From NCBI GenBank assembly GCA_018432315.1, contig JAHDLB010000018.1, positions 144,605 through 208,604 of the forward strand: a DNA stretch of 64,000 nt. The letters are read 5' to 3'. Every line of letters starts with the position of its first letter. Position 1 is the stretch's first letter. Both the position numbers and the translations under genes were made by a program. The DNA comes from Anaerolineae bacterium. GTDB lineage: Bacteria > Chloroflexota > Anaerolineae > Aggregatilineales > Aggregatilineaceae. The notes beneath the pieces were generated by a model. That model saw only the letters and a list, made by a program, of their open reading frames with translations. It did no database searches and was not told where the DNA came from. This document shows positions 49,785 through 58,551 of this stretch, piece after piece.

Positions 49785-52073
49785 TTACAGCCCCAGCATT
49801 CCACGAATCACCGGGAAGAGGATAATGAACACGACAAGCAGCGTCCCCAACAACACGGTCCACGCATAGGTGCGGACGTAGCCGGTCTGAATGACCCGGA
49901 TGCGCTGCGCGATGATCTGCATCAACCGGCCCAGCGAATTGAAACCACGATCGATGATGCCTTTGTCGACTGGCTGAGTCAGGAACTCCGTCGCGATGTG
50001 GAAATTCTTCTGGATGACGGTCTTGTGCACGTAATCGTGCCAGAACCGCCAATCGAGTTGTTCGGCCAGCCAATACGCCGCCCGCCGGTACGGGAAGATG
50101 AGATACTTGAAATACGCATCGTCCCAATACAGTTTGGCCTTCGCCACAGCGAACAGCCCTTCGGTCCGCTCGTCAAGCTCCAGCGGATCCTGCTGGCCCA
50201 GCGTCTCCAGCGCGCGGTCGTTGTAGATCGCGCGCGCCACGTAGATCGCCACCAGCGCCAGCACCACCGCGAACGAGGCGAGCAGCACATTGAATGACGC
50301 CGCGTGGGCGTAGGTGACGGCGTGTTCCAGCCAGCTCGTGAATTCGTGCTCGCCGAAGATCGCCCCCAGGATCGGGAAGCCGCTCGGCACGTTGATCACG
50401 CCGATCACCAGGCTGAAGAACGCCAGGACGATCAGCGGGTACACCATCAGGTTACTGGACTCCTCCGCGTGTTCCGCCGCGGCGTGGCGCGGCTTGCCAT
50501 AGAACACCAGCGCCATCTGCCGCCACATGTAGAAGGCCGTGAACGCCGCCGCCATGACCAGCAGCACGAACGCCAGATAGCCCTCCAACCGCGCATCGTC
50601 GACGCCCGCCTTGAGCGCATCGAGCAGGATTTCGTCCTTCGACCAGAACCCGGCAAACGGAATGATTCCCGCCAGCGCCAGCGTGCCGAAGAGATACGTC
50701 CAGTAGGTGCGCGGCATCTTGTGACGCAGCCCGCCCATGTAGCGCATATCCTGGGGATCGAATTCGTCGTCGTGATCGTGCCCGCCATGCGCCACGTGGT
50801 GATGGCCGTGCTCCATGCCGTGAATCACCGAACCGGAGCCGAGAAACAGCAGCGCCTTGAAAAACGCGTGCGTCACCAGGTGGAACATCGCTGCCGCGTA
50901 GGCGCCCACGCCGACCGCCGCCACCATGAACCCGAGCTGGCTGATCGTGCTGTAGGCCAGCACGCGCTTGATGTCCCACTGCCCCACGGCAATGAAGCCC
51001 GCCACGATGGCGGTCGTCGCGCCGATCAGCGCCACGACGAACGACGCCGCATCCGACGCGTGATAGAACACGTTCGAGCGCACCATCATGTACACGCCCG
51101 CCGTGACCATCGTCGCCGCGTGAATCAGCGCGCTCACCGGCGTCGGACCCGCCATCGCGTCAGGCAGCCACACGAACAGCGGGATCTGCGCGCTCTTACC
51201 GGTCGCGCCCAGCAGGAACAGCAGCGTGATCACGGTAATCGTCGACTCGAAGCTCAGCGAAAACATGCCGAAATTGACGTCGTGCCCGCCCTCTTCCAGC
51301 CAGACTTCGGCCTGGTTGAAGACGCCCATCGGGCCTTCGATGTGGGGTTCGGCCTCGTGCGGGATCTCCGGCGCGAACACCGGCTCCTCGGCGGCTTCGG
51401 CTGCGTGGTGAGCCGCCATCGGCAGCTCGTCCGGCTTGTAGAAGTCCAGCGTGCCGAAGGTCCAGAAGGTGATCAACACGCCGAGCACCAAGCCGAAGTC
51501 GCCCACCCGGTTGACGATGAACGCCTTGCGCGCGGCGTCGCTGTTCTTCCACCCCACGCCGCCGGGCTTGTCGAACCAGAAACCGATCAGCAGGTACGAG
51601 CACAGCCCCACGCCTTCCCAGCCGACGAACATCATCAGGAAGTTGTTGCCGGTCACCAGGATCAGCATGAAGACGAGGAATAAATTCATGTACACGAAAA
51701 ACCGTGGGAAGCGCTCGTCACCATGCATGTAGCCCACGGCGTACAGGTGGATGACCGTCCCCACGAAGGTGACAGCCATCATCATCGTCACGCTGAGCGT
51801 ATCGACGCGGAACTGCCACGGGATCTCGACGCCGGCTGCCGGAATGGAGATCCAGTCCGAGAACAGCGGGAGATCGACCACGACCGGCTTGTAGCCGGTG
51901 TCGACCTGCGCGAGCCACAGCAGCAGCGAGATCAGGAAGGCGATCCCGCTCGCCCCGACCGCGACGATGCCGACACCCCGCTCGCCGAGGTGCTTGCCCG
52001 TGAACAGGTTGATCAGCAGCCCCACCAGCGGGACAAAGACAACCAACGGTACGAGATCAAAGAAGTTTTCCAT
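49785..52073 (-). CDS. nuoL: NADH-quinone oxidoreductase subunit L, with insertions
   Basis: The 762-residue subunit is longer than the usual 610-650. Conserved parts are FVGWEGVGLCSYLLIGFW, ARKAFIVNRVGDFGLVLGVL, AQIPLFVWLPDAMAGPTPVS, ALIHAATMVTAGVYM and DIKRVLAYSTISQLGFM. Two additions stand out: an acidic segment at residues 212-266 (51276-51440) and a His/Asp-rich loop at 418-436 (GMEHGHHHVAHGGHDHDDE). The long C-terminal lateral helix region follows (residues 600-760). It caps the membrane arm and pumps protons. Confidence 0.95.
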   Translation of the reverse strand: MENFFDLVPLVVFVPLVGLLINLFTGKHLGERGVGIVAVGASGIAFLISLLLWLAQVDTGYKPVVVDLPLFSDWISIPAAGVEIPWQFRVDTLSVTMMMAVTFVGTVIHLYAVGYMHGDERFPRFFVYMNLFLVFMLILVTGNNFLMMFVGWEGVGLCSYLLIGFWFDKPGGVGWKNSDAARKAFIVNRVGDFGLVLGVLITFWTFGTLDFYKPDELPMAAHHAAEAAEEPVFAPEIPHEAEPHIEGPMGVFNQAEVWLEEGGHDVNFGMFSLSFESTITVITLLFLLGATGKSAQIPLFVWLPDAMAGPTPVSALIHAATMVTAGVYMMVRSNVFYHASDAASFVVALIGATTAIVAGFIAVGQWDIKRVLAYSTISQLGFMVAAVGVGAYAAAMFHLVTHAFFKALLFLGSGSVIHGMEHGHHHVAHGGHDHDDEFDPQDMRYMGGLRHKMPRTYWTYLFGTLALAGIIPFAGFWSKDEILLDALKAGVDDARLEGYLAFVLLVMAAAFTAFYMWRQMALVFYGKPRHAAAEHAEESSNLMVYPLIVLAFFSLVIGVINVPSGFPILGAIFGEHEFTSWLEHAVTYAHAASFNVLLASFAVVLALVAIYVARAIYNDRALETLGQQDPLELDERTEGLFAVAKAKLYWDDAYFKYLIFPYRRAAYWLAEQLDWRFWHDYVHKTVIQKNFHIATEFLTQPVDKGIIDRGFNSLGRLMQIIAQRIRVIQTGYVRTYAWTVLLGTLLVVFIILFPVIRGMLGL

Positions 52074-52130
52074 GGGCGCCCCTTTGGGTCCATGCGTTAA
52101 CCATCACCGGCTCAAACACTGACATCGCGT

Positions 52131-52445
52131 TTATCCCCTGAACAGATGCAAATCGTCGATGTCGATGCTCTTCTTCGTTCGGAAAATTGCCACGATTAGC
52201 GCCAACCCCACCGCCACCTCGGCAGCGGCCACGGTCATGACGAAAAACACCATCACGTGCCCGTCACCATTCCCCCACTGCCGGGCGAAGGCCGCCAGCG
52301 CCAGATTCGCAGCGTTCAGCATCAGCTCAACCGACATGAAAATCAGGATCGCGTTACGGCGCAGCAATACGCCCATCGTGCCCATGATGAACAAGATCGC
52401 GCTGAGCAAAACGTATAGTTCGATAGAGACTTCGGATGCTTCCAT
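52131..52445 (-). CDS. nuoK: NADH-quinone oxidoreductase subunit K
   Basis: The 104-residue, three-TM subunit has [20 protein letters not shown] with the conserved Glu, and [20 protein letters not shown] with the second Glu, both on the proton path. Length is normal. It lies 21 bases after nuoJ and 57 before nuoL. Confidence 0.96.
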   Translation of the reverse strand: MEASEVSIELYVLLSAILFIMGTMGVLLRRNAILIFMSVELMLNAANLALAAFARQWGNGDGHVMVFFVMTVAAAEVAVGLALIVAIFRTKKSIDIDDLHLFRG

Positions 52446-52466
52446 GTTTCCCCCTCAGCCGCGCCC

Positions 52467-53666
52467 CTAGTCGCCGGTTTCGCCGGGCAGCGACTGCTCC
52501 AGCCCTGCCGGAACATTCGCCAGGCGTCGTTCAAACCGGCGGCGCGGAGCCAGCCTCTCGTGTGTGAGGACAATCGCGCCAATCATTGCGACCAGCAGCA
52601 GCAGCGACACCAGCTCGAACGGCAGGACGTACCGGCTGAACAGCAGTTGTCCTACATGCGCCGGGCTGCCGAACGGGGGCCGCGCATCGGTTTCGAGATT
52701 GACGATGGTGCTGGTGTAGGAGTTATCGTCCTGGCGCTGCTCCGTGAAGATCCACAGCACAGCCGTGCCTGCTTCCAGGTCCTCATCTTCGATGCCCATC
52801 AACCGCGTGCGCGAGCTGCCGGCGGGATACACACCGATGTCGTAGGTATCCTCTTCGATCTCGATGACGTCGGACGCCTTCCCATAAGGTACATTCTCGA
52901 CCAATGCGCGCCTGCTGCCGGAATCGGTATCGTCCACCACGTCGATCGCCGTCCGCCCATGCAGCGCGTTGATGGCGACCACCCGCAGCGCGTCCTTGTC
53001 ATCGACCTGGCTCAGGTCTTCCGTCACTGCCACCAGCTCGGGTTCCTGCGCGTTGCCGATTGCCGCCAGGGACAGCGTCACGCCCGGCACCAAATTGACC
53101 GGGTATTCGGCCAGTGGATCATCCGCCTCAGGATCGGCCCCTGCCGGGAAAATCTGGGCGTCGTAGCGACCGGTAGCCCAGCTTTCGAACGAGCTTGCCT
53201 CGCCGAACGCGACATCGCGCGCGACCTGTTCCCCGTCGAGATACACGTCGACCGCCGGCACGCCATCCACCGCATGGACCGCGCGCACCATCGGCTCTTC
53301 GAGTTTGGGCCGCGTGAGATCGATCTCGCCCTTGATGATCGCCAGGGTGGACACCGCCAGAAACACCAGGGCCAGTATGATCGCCGCCGGAGTCAGCCAG
53401 CGAAACCGCGGCTGCGCTTCAGGCAGCACGCGCTCGGCGCCCAGCAGCATGATCACGAACAGGAAGAGCACCATGATCGCCCCGGCGTATACGGCGATCT
53501 GCACCATCGCCACAAACGCGGCATTGAGCATGAGAAAGAAGAACGCGATACAGGCGAAATTCAAGATCAAAAACAGTGCGCTGTAGATGGCGTTCTCGCT
53601 GATTAACATCATCGCCGCGGCAATGATCGCCACCGCCCCTATGATGATGAATAGCCACAATTCCAT
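52467..53666 (-). CDS. nuoJ: NADH-quinone oxidoreductase subunit J with DUF4397-like insertion
   Basis: The 399-residue protein is twice normal NuoJ length (165-200). Residues 1-111 hold TM1-4, including FVAMVQIAVYAGAIMVLFLF, the NuoJ signature. Residues about 112-340 (52647-53333) are a hydrophilic insert, and TM5 follows (FELVSLLLLVAMIGAIVLTH), then a basic tail. The insert has two related units: VRAVHAVDGVPAVDVYLDGE with FGEASSF and FPAG, and LRVVAINALHGRTAIDVVDD with VPYGKAS and YPAG. This pattern matches DUF4397 domains, normally extracellular. From known NuoJ topology the TM4-TM5 loop faces outside. Reading frame is unbroken, ATG 53666. No DUF4397 fusion to NuoJ is known to me. Confidence 0.92.
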   Translation of the reverse strand: MELWLFIIIGAVAIIAAAMMLISENAIYSALFLILNFACIAFFFLMLNAAFVAMVQIAVYAGAIMVLFLFVIMLLGAERVLPEAQPRFRWLTPAAIILALVFLAVSTLAIIKGEIDLTRPKLEEPMVRAVHAVDGVPAVDVYLDGEQVARDVAFGEASSFESWATGRYDAQIFPAGADPEADDPLAEYPVNLVPGVTLSLAAIGNAQEPELVAVTEDLSQVDDKDALRVVAINALHGRTAIDVVDDTDSGSRRALVENVPYGKASDVIEIEEDTYDIGVYPAGSSRTRLMGIEDEDLEAGTAVLWIFTEQRQDDNSYTSTIVNLETDARPPFGSPAHVGQLLFSRYVLPFELVSLLLLVAMIGAIVLTHERLAPRRRFERRLANVPAGLEQSLPGETGD

Positions 53667-53774
53667 TGAACTGCCGTCCTGTGGTTGCAACCCCAAAAAT
53701 GACCAGATTGTCGAGCAGTGTAGCGCAAGTCGATCCGGAAGCCAAACACAGTGCCCGGCTTCCGGTTGCGCGCC

Positions 53775-54269
53775 TTATTTCGGGTTCTCCATATCAGGGA
53801 TCGACCGTGTGAACTTGCCCGGCTCGGTGACCTGGGGCGTCCCCTGCACGCCCGGCGGAACCGGGTCGATCAACATGTCTTTAGTGTAGATGGCGTCATA
53901 CCGGTCGTTGAAGCTCAGCCGGTATTCGTGCTCCAGCACAATCGCCTCGGTTGGGCACGCATCTTCGCAATAGCCGCAGAAGATGCAGCGCAGCATGTTG
54001 ATCTCGTACGTTTTGGCATAACGCTCGCCGGGACTGTACCGTTCTTCGTCGGTGTTCTCAGCGGCTTCGACCCAGATCGCGTCTGCCGGACACGCTGCCG
54101 CGCACAGCGAGCAGCCGATACATTTTTCCAGCCCATTCTCATACCGTTTTAGCGCGTGGCGGCCCTTGAAACGCTCGCGCACCGGGCGTTCCTGCTCCGG
54201 ATACTCGATCGTGACCGGCCCTTCGATGACGTGCTTCAGCGTCGTTGCAAAACCACGTACCATATTCAT
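53775..54269 (-). CDS. nuoI: NADH-quinone oxidoreductase subunit I
   Basis: The 164-residue ferredoxin-like subunit carries two 4Fe-4S motifs, CIGCSLCAAACPADAIWVEA and CIFCGYCEDACPTEAIVLEH (clusters N6a and N6b), with the conserved RGRHALKRYENGLEK-like region (here FKGRHALKRYENGLEK). It bridges NuoG and NuoB in the peripheral arm. Length is normal. It is followed by a 108-base gap before nuoJ. Confidence 0.96.
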   Translation of the reverse strand: MNMVRGFATTLKHVIEGPVTIEYPEQERPVRERFKGRHALKRYENGLEKCIGCSLCAAACPADAIWVEAAENTDEERYSPGERYAKTYEINMLRCIFCGYCEDACPTEAIVLEHEYRLSFNDRYDAIYTKDMLIDPVPPGVQGTPQVTEPGKFTRSIPDMENPK

Positions 54270-54292
54270 ACGTCACTCACCTGTCACCATTA

Positions 54293-55651
54293 CTATATCT
54301 CGTCCGTTTCGGCCTGATCCTGCTTGGCCTCCTGGTCGTCGCCGCGACCGGTCACAGCGCCTGCCACCGCGCCGGGCAGCCCGACCACCTTATCGACGGC
54401 GTGCAGAGCCATCGCGCCGACCCCGTCGCCGCCGGACAGGTTGACGACCTGCACGCGCGGCGATTCGGGCGCCACTTCCGGTTTTCGCCCGATCCGGTCG
54501 AAGAAGATCAATGCGCCGATGATGAACAGCACCGACGCCAGAATGGACAGCGCGATGTAGACCCCCTGGTTGTCGAGCTCCTGGGCCACGATGACCGACA
54601 CCGAGCTCCAGACCACGGCCACCAGCGCAAGCGGAAGCATCACCTTCCAGCCCAGCGACATCAGGCGGTCGTAGCGAATGCGGGGCAGCGTGCCGCGCAC
54701 CCAGATCATCACCATCAGCAGGACGATGACCTTGACCACGTACACCACCGGCCCCAGCAGCGGGTATTGATCCACCAGGACGAAATGATAGCCACCGAAA
54801 TACATCGCAGCGCCGATCATGCTCACCGCGACCATCCCGATATACTCGGCCATGAAGAACAGCGCGAATTTCATGCCGCTGTACTCGGTGTGATACCCGG
54901 CGGTGAGCTCCTGCTCGGCTTCGGGCAGGTCGAACGGCGCGCGGTTCACCTCGGCCAACAGCGCGACGGCCATGATCGCCGCGGCCAGCGGATTCTGGAA
55001 CACGTACCATCCCAGGATTGGCGGGTCGTTCTGGGCGTCGATGATGTCCCCAATGCTCATCGAACCGGCCAGCATCACCGGGACGACCAGCGCCAGGCCC
55101 ATGCTGAGCTCGTAGCTGATCATCTGCGCCGACGAGCGCAGCGCGCCCAACATCGCGTACTTGTTGTTGCTCGACCACCCGGCCAGCACGATTCCGTAAA
55201 TGCCGATGCTGGTGATCGACAGCAGCCACAGCACGCCGACGTTCACATCGACCAGCCCCTGGCTGAGCCGGTACCATTTTCCGTCGAACCACGGGACCGC
55301 AATCTTCGGCCCCAAAGGTATCACCGCCACGACAATGATCGCCGGCACCACCTTGATCACGGGCGACAGCCAGAAGATGATTTTGTCGGCTGAAGCGGGG
55401 GTCACGTCCTCTTTGAAGATCAGCTTGATGCCGTCCGCCACGGGCTGCAACAAACCGAATGGCCCCGCCCTGTTCGGCCCGACGCGCGCCTGCAGCGATG
55501 CGAGGAACCGCCGCTCCAACAGGGTTGTGTAGGCAAAGCCGGTAAGCAGCATGATGAACAGCAGCAAGCTGGTAATTATCGCGTGGATCACCGTGCACGT
55601 TCCGCTTCCCGTGCACTCCACGACGACACTGGATTCACCTGGTCCAAACAT
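54293..55651 (-). CDS. nuoH: NADH-quinone oxidoreductase subunit H, extended ends
   Basis: The 452-residue quinone-site subunit is longer than usual (about 325-380). Core motifs: TTLLERRFLASLQARVGPNR, GLLQPVADGIKLIFKEDVTP, AEVNRAPFDLPEAEQELTAG, and WVRGTLPRIRYDRLMSLGWK. The N-terminus has about 20 extra residues with two Cys before TM1. The C-terminus has about 65 extra polar residues after the last TM helix, ending QEAKQDQAETDEI. ATG 55651 is set by homology; GGAG lies 11 bases upstream, overlapping the nuoG stop. Confidence 0.94.
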   Translation of the reverse strand: MFGPGESSVVVECTGSGTCTVIHAIITSLLLFIMLLTGFAYTTLLERRFLASLQARVGPNRAGPFGLLQPVADGIKLIFKEDVTPASADKIIFWLSPVIKVVPAIIVVAVIPLGPKIAVPWFDGKWYRLSQGLVDVNVGVLWLLSITSIGIYGIVLAGWSSNNKYAMLGALRSSAQMISYELSMGLALVVPVMLAGSMSIGDIIDAQNDPPILGWYVFQNPLAAAIMAVALLAEVNRAPFDLPEAEQELTAGYHTEYSGMKFALFFMAEYIGMVAVSMIGAAMYFGGYHFVLVDQYPLLGPVVYVVKVIVLLMVMIWVRGTLPRIRYDRLMSLGWKVMLPLALVAVVWSSVSVIVAQELDNQGVYIALSILASVLFIIGALIFFDRIGRKPEVAPESPRVQVVNLSGGDGVGAMALHAVDKVVGLPGAVAGAVTGRGDDQEAKQDQAETDEI

Positions 55652-55658
55652 AAGTCGG

Positions 55659-58232
55659 CTACTCCTCGATCTTTTGCACGACACCCGCCGCCGGGACGGT
55701 GAGTGTCGGAGCATCACTCAGGCGCATGGGCAGCAGCGCGTAGCCCGCCGGCGTCTTGCCGTTCACCCGCGCGCGCACCTCGACCGTCCTCTCGCCGAGC
55801 ACGACCGCGATCTGTTCGCCGTCGGCGATGCCCAACCCGGCAGCGTCCGCCTCGTTGAGCTCGACGTACGGCGCCGGCACGCGTTGATCCATGACGTCGC
55901 TCACCCGGAACCACATCCCCCGGTCGTACAGCACGCGCACCGGGATGAGCTGCAAACCGTCCGCAGCGAAGGAGTCCACGTTCACCGGGCGCACGGTCAG
56001 GCGGTGCTGTTCGTGTTCCGCATTGGTCTTCCACTGCACGCCCAGGCCGCCGGTGTTCGTGTAAGCCGTTCCCCCGTAGTACAGATCGTCGCCGCCCACG
56101 TCGGGAAACTGCTTCTCGACCCGCGCCAGGTTCGGATATCCCATATCCGCGTAGCGAAAGACCTTCTCGGTGATCTCGCGCATGACCAACCCCGTCGAGA
56201 TGCGCGGCTGGTCACCGCCCATCTGGCGGCCAATGTGCGCGAAGATCTTCCAGTCCGGCAGCGAGTCGCCTATCGGCCCCTGCGCGGTGTAGAAGCGCTG
56301 CACGCGGCGCATCCCGTTGGTGAAGGTGCCGTCGCGCTCGGCGAAGCTCTGGCCGGGCAGGATGATATCGGCCTGCTGAGCCGTCTCGGTCATGAACAGC
56401 GACGTCACGACCACACACTCCGCGTTGGCAATAACCTCCGCCGCACGCACATCCTCGCCCGCCGGGTCGGCCTCCGCGATGAACCACATCGGCGGGGGGT
56501 CGTCCAGCAGCGCCGCGGTCGTCTCGGCAGAGAAGCCCATGTCCATTGCACCCTGCACGTTCGCCCCCGGCCAGACGGCCACCAGCCCGTTATTCGGGCG
56601 CCCAACGTGCGCGGTCAGGATCAACAGGTTTGCCGCCGCCTGCATCAACTCGCCGTGCTGCGCGAGGGTAAGCCCTTCGCCGCCCGCGAAGATCAGCAGA
56701 TCGTCGGCGTCCAGCAAGAGATCGGCGGCCTCCGGGTGAGGAACCTTCACACCCTTCAGCGAGTCGATCAGGGCGTCCATCCCATCAACGCGCGACTCGA
56801 CCAGGGAACGCGCGATCTTTTTACGGCTGCGCGCGCGGGCGGCCAATCCGTTCATCACCGCCACCGCGTCGCCATACGCGTAAGGCATGGTGGCCGCAGC
56901 GTATTTGTCGAGCTTGGTGCCCCGCGCGTTCGCCACCACCACCTTCACGCCGCGGTCGGCAGCCTGTTTCACCTGGAGCCACCAGATGGGCGCTTCCTCT
57001 TCGAAATCCGACGCAATCACCAGGATGGCGCCGCCGGGTCCCATGTCCTGAACCCGCGTCCCCACGCCGGCGCCCGCCTGGGCAATCGCCTCGATGCCGG
57101 ACATGGTCGCGGGCCAGAGGCCCCGTTGGCGCTGTTCGCCCACCAGGCGGGTGAGCTTGCGCAGCTCCCACAAATCCTCGTTCGACAGCGCGGGCCCGGC
57201 CACGAAGCCGGTTCGATCACCGTACTTCTTGAGCCGGGCGGCCACCTCAGCGTAGGCCGTCGCCCAGTCCACCGTCACCAGTTCGTCGCCCTTGCGGATC
57301 ATCGGGTGCAGAATGCGCTCCGTCGACCGGCTGTGATGGTGTCCGAAGCGCCCCTTGTCGCAGATCCAGATCTCGTTGACCTCTTCGTTCTGGCGCGGCA
57401 TGATGCGCTTGATGATCTTCTTGCCGCCGGTGTCGCGATCAAGCCGCGTGCTGGCGCTGAGGTTGCAGCCAACCGGGCAGTACGGGCAGATGGTCGGGAC
57501 CTCATCCAGCTCCCACGGGCGCGCGCCGAACCGGAAATCGGTCGTCGTCAGCGCGCCCACCGGGCAGATATCGGTCGTGTTGCCGCTGAACTTGGTATCG
57601 AACGGCGGGTCGCTGATCGTGACGATCTGCAGGCGGCGCCCGCGCTCGTGGAAGGCCAGCACATCGTCGCCCACCAGCTCATCACAGAACCGCACGCAGC
57701 GCGCGCACTGGATGCAGCGCTCGCGGTCCAGGTAGATCAGCTCGCCCAGGGGTACATGCTTGTCGAGGTTCAGCTTGTCGGTGAACACGAAGCGCGACTG
57801 CCCCGGACCATACGCCATGGTTAGATTCTGCAGCGGACACTCACCGCCCTTGTCGCACACCGGGCAGTCCAGCGGGTGGCTGGTCAGGATGAACTCGAGA
57901 ATGTCATCGCGCCCGGCGACCACTTTTTCGGTCGTCGTGCGGATCACCATGCCTTCATACGTTTTCTGCGTACACGCCGTCTGCAGTTTCGGGAACCACC
58001 GGACCACCGGCTCGCCGTTTTCGTCCAGGTCCGGCTCACCTGTTTCGCGGTTCACAGAAATGCTGCCCAGCTCCACCAGGCACATGCGGCACATGCCGAC
58101 CGGCTCCATCTTGGGGTGATAACAGAATACGGGAATATCCGTCCCAAGCATTTTCGCCGCATCGACCAGATTGGTGCCGGCGGGAACCTGAAAATCTTGC
58201 CCATCGATAGTAATCGTTACGATATCGGCCAT
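55659..58232 (-). CDS. nuoG: NADH-quinone oxidoreductase subunit G
   Basis: The 857-residue subunit holds most peripheral-arm Fe-S clusters. It has the 2Fe-2S domain (VFCYHPKMEPVGMCRMCLVE, LQTACTQ), the His/Cys cluster (HPLDCPVCDKGGECPLQNL), the 4Fe-4S pair (RCIQCARCVRFCDELVGDD), and a formate-dehydrogenase-like 4Fe-4S site (TICPYCPVGCNLSA and IWICDKGRFG), which is cluster N7. The molybdopterin-like domain follows (residues 300-850) without a cofactor role. ATG 58232 has GGGAG 5 bases upstream. Confidence 0.95.
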   Translation of the reverse strand: MADIVTITIDGQDFQVPAGTNLVDAAKMLGTDIPVFCYHPKMEPVGMCRMCLVELGSISVNRETGEPDLDENGEPVVRWFPKLQTACTQKTYEGMVIRTTTEKVVAGRDDILEFILTSHPLDCPVCDKGGECPLQNLTMAYGPGQSRFVFTDKLNLDKHVPLGELIYLDRERCIQCARCVRFCDELVGDDVLAFHERGRRLQIVTISDPPFDTKFSGNTTDICPVGALTTTDFRFGARPWELDEVPTICPYCPVGCNLSASTRLDRDTGGKKIIKRIMPRQNEEVNEIWICDKGRFGHHHSRSTERILHPMIRKGDELVTVDWATAYAEVAARLKKYGDRTGFVAGPALSNEDLWELRKLTRLVGEQRQRGLWPATMSGIEAIAQAGAGVGTRVQDMGPGGAILVIASDFEEEAPIWWLQVKQAADRGVKVVVANARGTKLDKYAAATMPYAYGDAVAVMNGLAARARSRKKIARSLVESRVDGMDALIDSLKGVKVPHPEAADLLLDADDLLIFAGGEGLTLAQHGELMQAAANLLILTAHVGRPNNGLVAVWPGANVQGAMDMGFSAETTAALLDDPPPMWFIAEADPAGEDVRAAEVIANAECVVVTSLFMTETAQQADIILPGQSFAERDGTFTNGMRRVQRFYTAQGPIGDSLPDWKIFAHIGRQMGGDQPRISTGLVMREITEKVFRYADMGYPNLARVEKQFPDVGGDDLYYGGTAYTNTGGLGVQWKTNAEHEQHRLTVRPVNVDSFAADGLQLIPVRVLYDRGMWFRVSDVMDQRVPAPYVELNEADAAGLGIADGEQIAVVLGERTVEVRARVNGKTPAGYALLPMRLSDAPTLTVPAAGVVQKIEE

Positions 58233-58266
58233 AGCGCTCCCCAAGTTTCAGGGCATGATAGAGAAA

Positions 58267-58551
58267 TCAATCCAAAGCACTCCCGCACTGACGCAGCCCT
58301 GCATCAGCCCGGTCAACATAAGCCTGAAAGACAAATCCCCAGGCGCTGGTTAACGCTGCCTGCTCGGCCAGCGCACGCGCCGCTTCGAAATCCGCCCTCG
58401 CGTCGCCGAATCGCCCCACTGCCAGCCATTCCTCGCCGCGCAGCAGGTAGTTCACCGGCACATCGGGCCACGCCTCGATCGCACGCGTGAAATCCCGGAC
58501 GTGTGGCGGCAGTCGCAAACGGTCGCCATCCGGCGCAGCAAGCCCGGTCAT
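58267..58551 (-). CDS. Small TPR-like protein in the nuo operon
   Basis: The 94-residue protein starts at ATG 58551, overlapping the nuoF stop as ATGA, so it is translated with nuoF. It is helical with a TPR-like pair: AWPDVPVNYLLRGEEWLAVG, RFGDARADFEAARALAEQAA, then a third helix. It lies between nuoF and nuoG, where no subunit is expected. It could be an assembly chaperone or an unrelated passenger. The longer frame to 58731 overlaps nuoF and is not used. Confidence 0.68.
   Translation of the reverse strand: MTGLAAPDGDRLRLPPHVRDFTRAIEAWPDVPVNYLLRGEEWLAVGRFGDARADFEAARALAEQAALTSAWGFVFQAYVDRADAGLRQCGSALD

Noticed and set aside
52467..53666. The NuoJ insertion as two genes joined by a frameshift error
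   Set aside because: The frame is open without interruption, TM5 follows in frame, and the insert keeps regular DUF4397-like spacing, so one fused gene is simpler. Read mapping would still be needed to exclude an assembly join.
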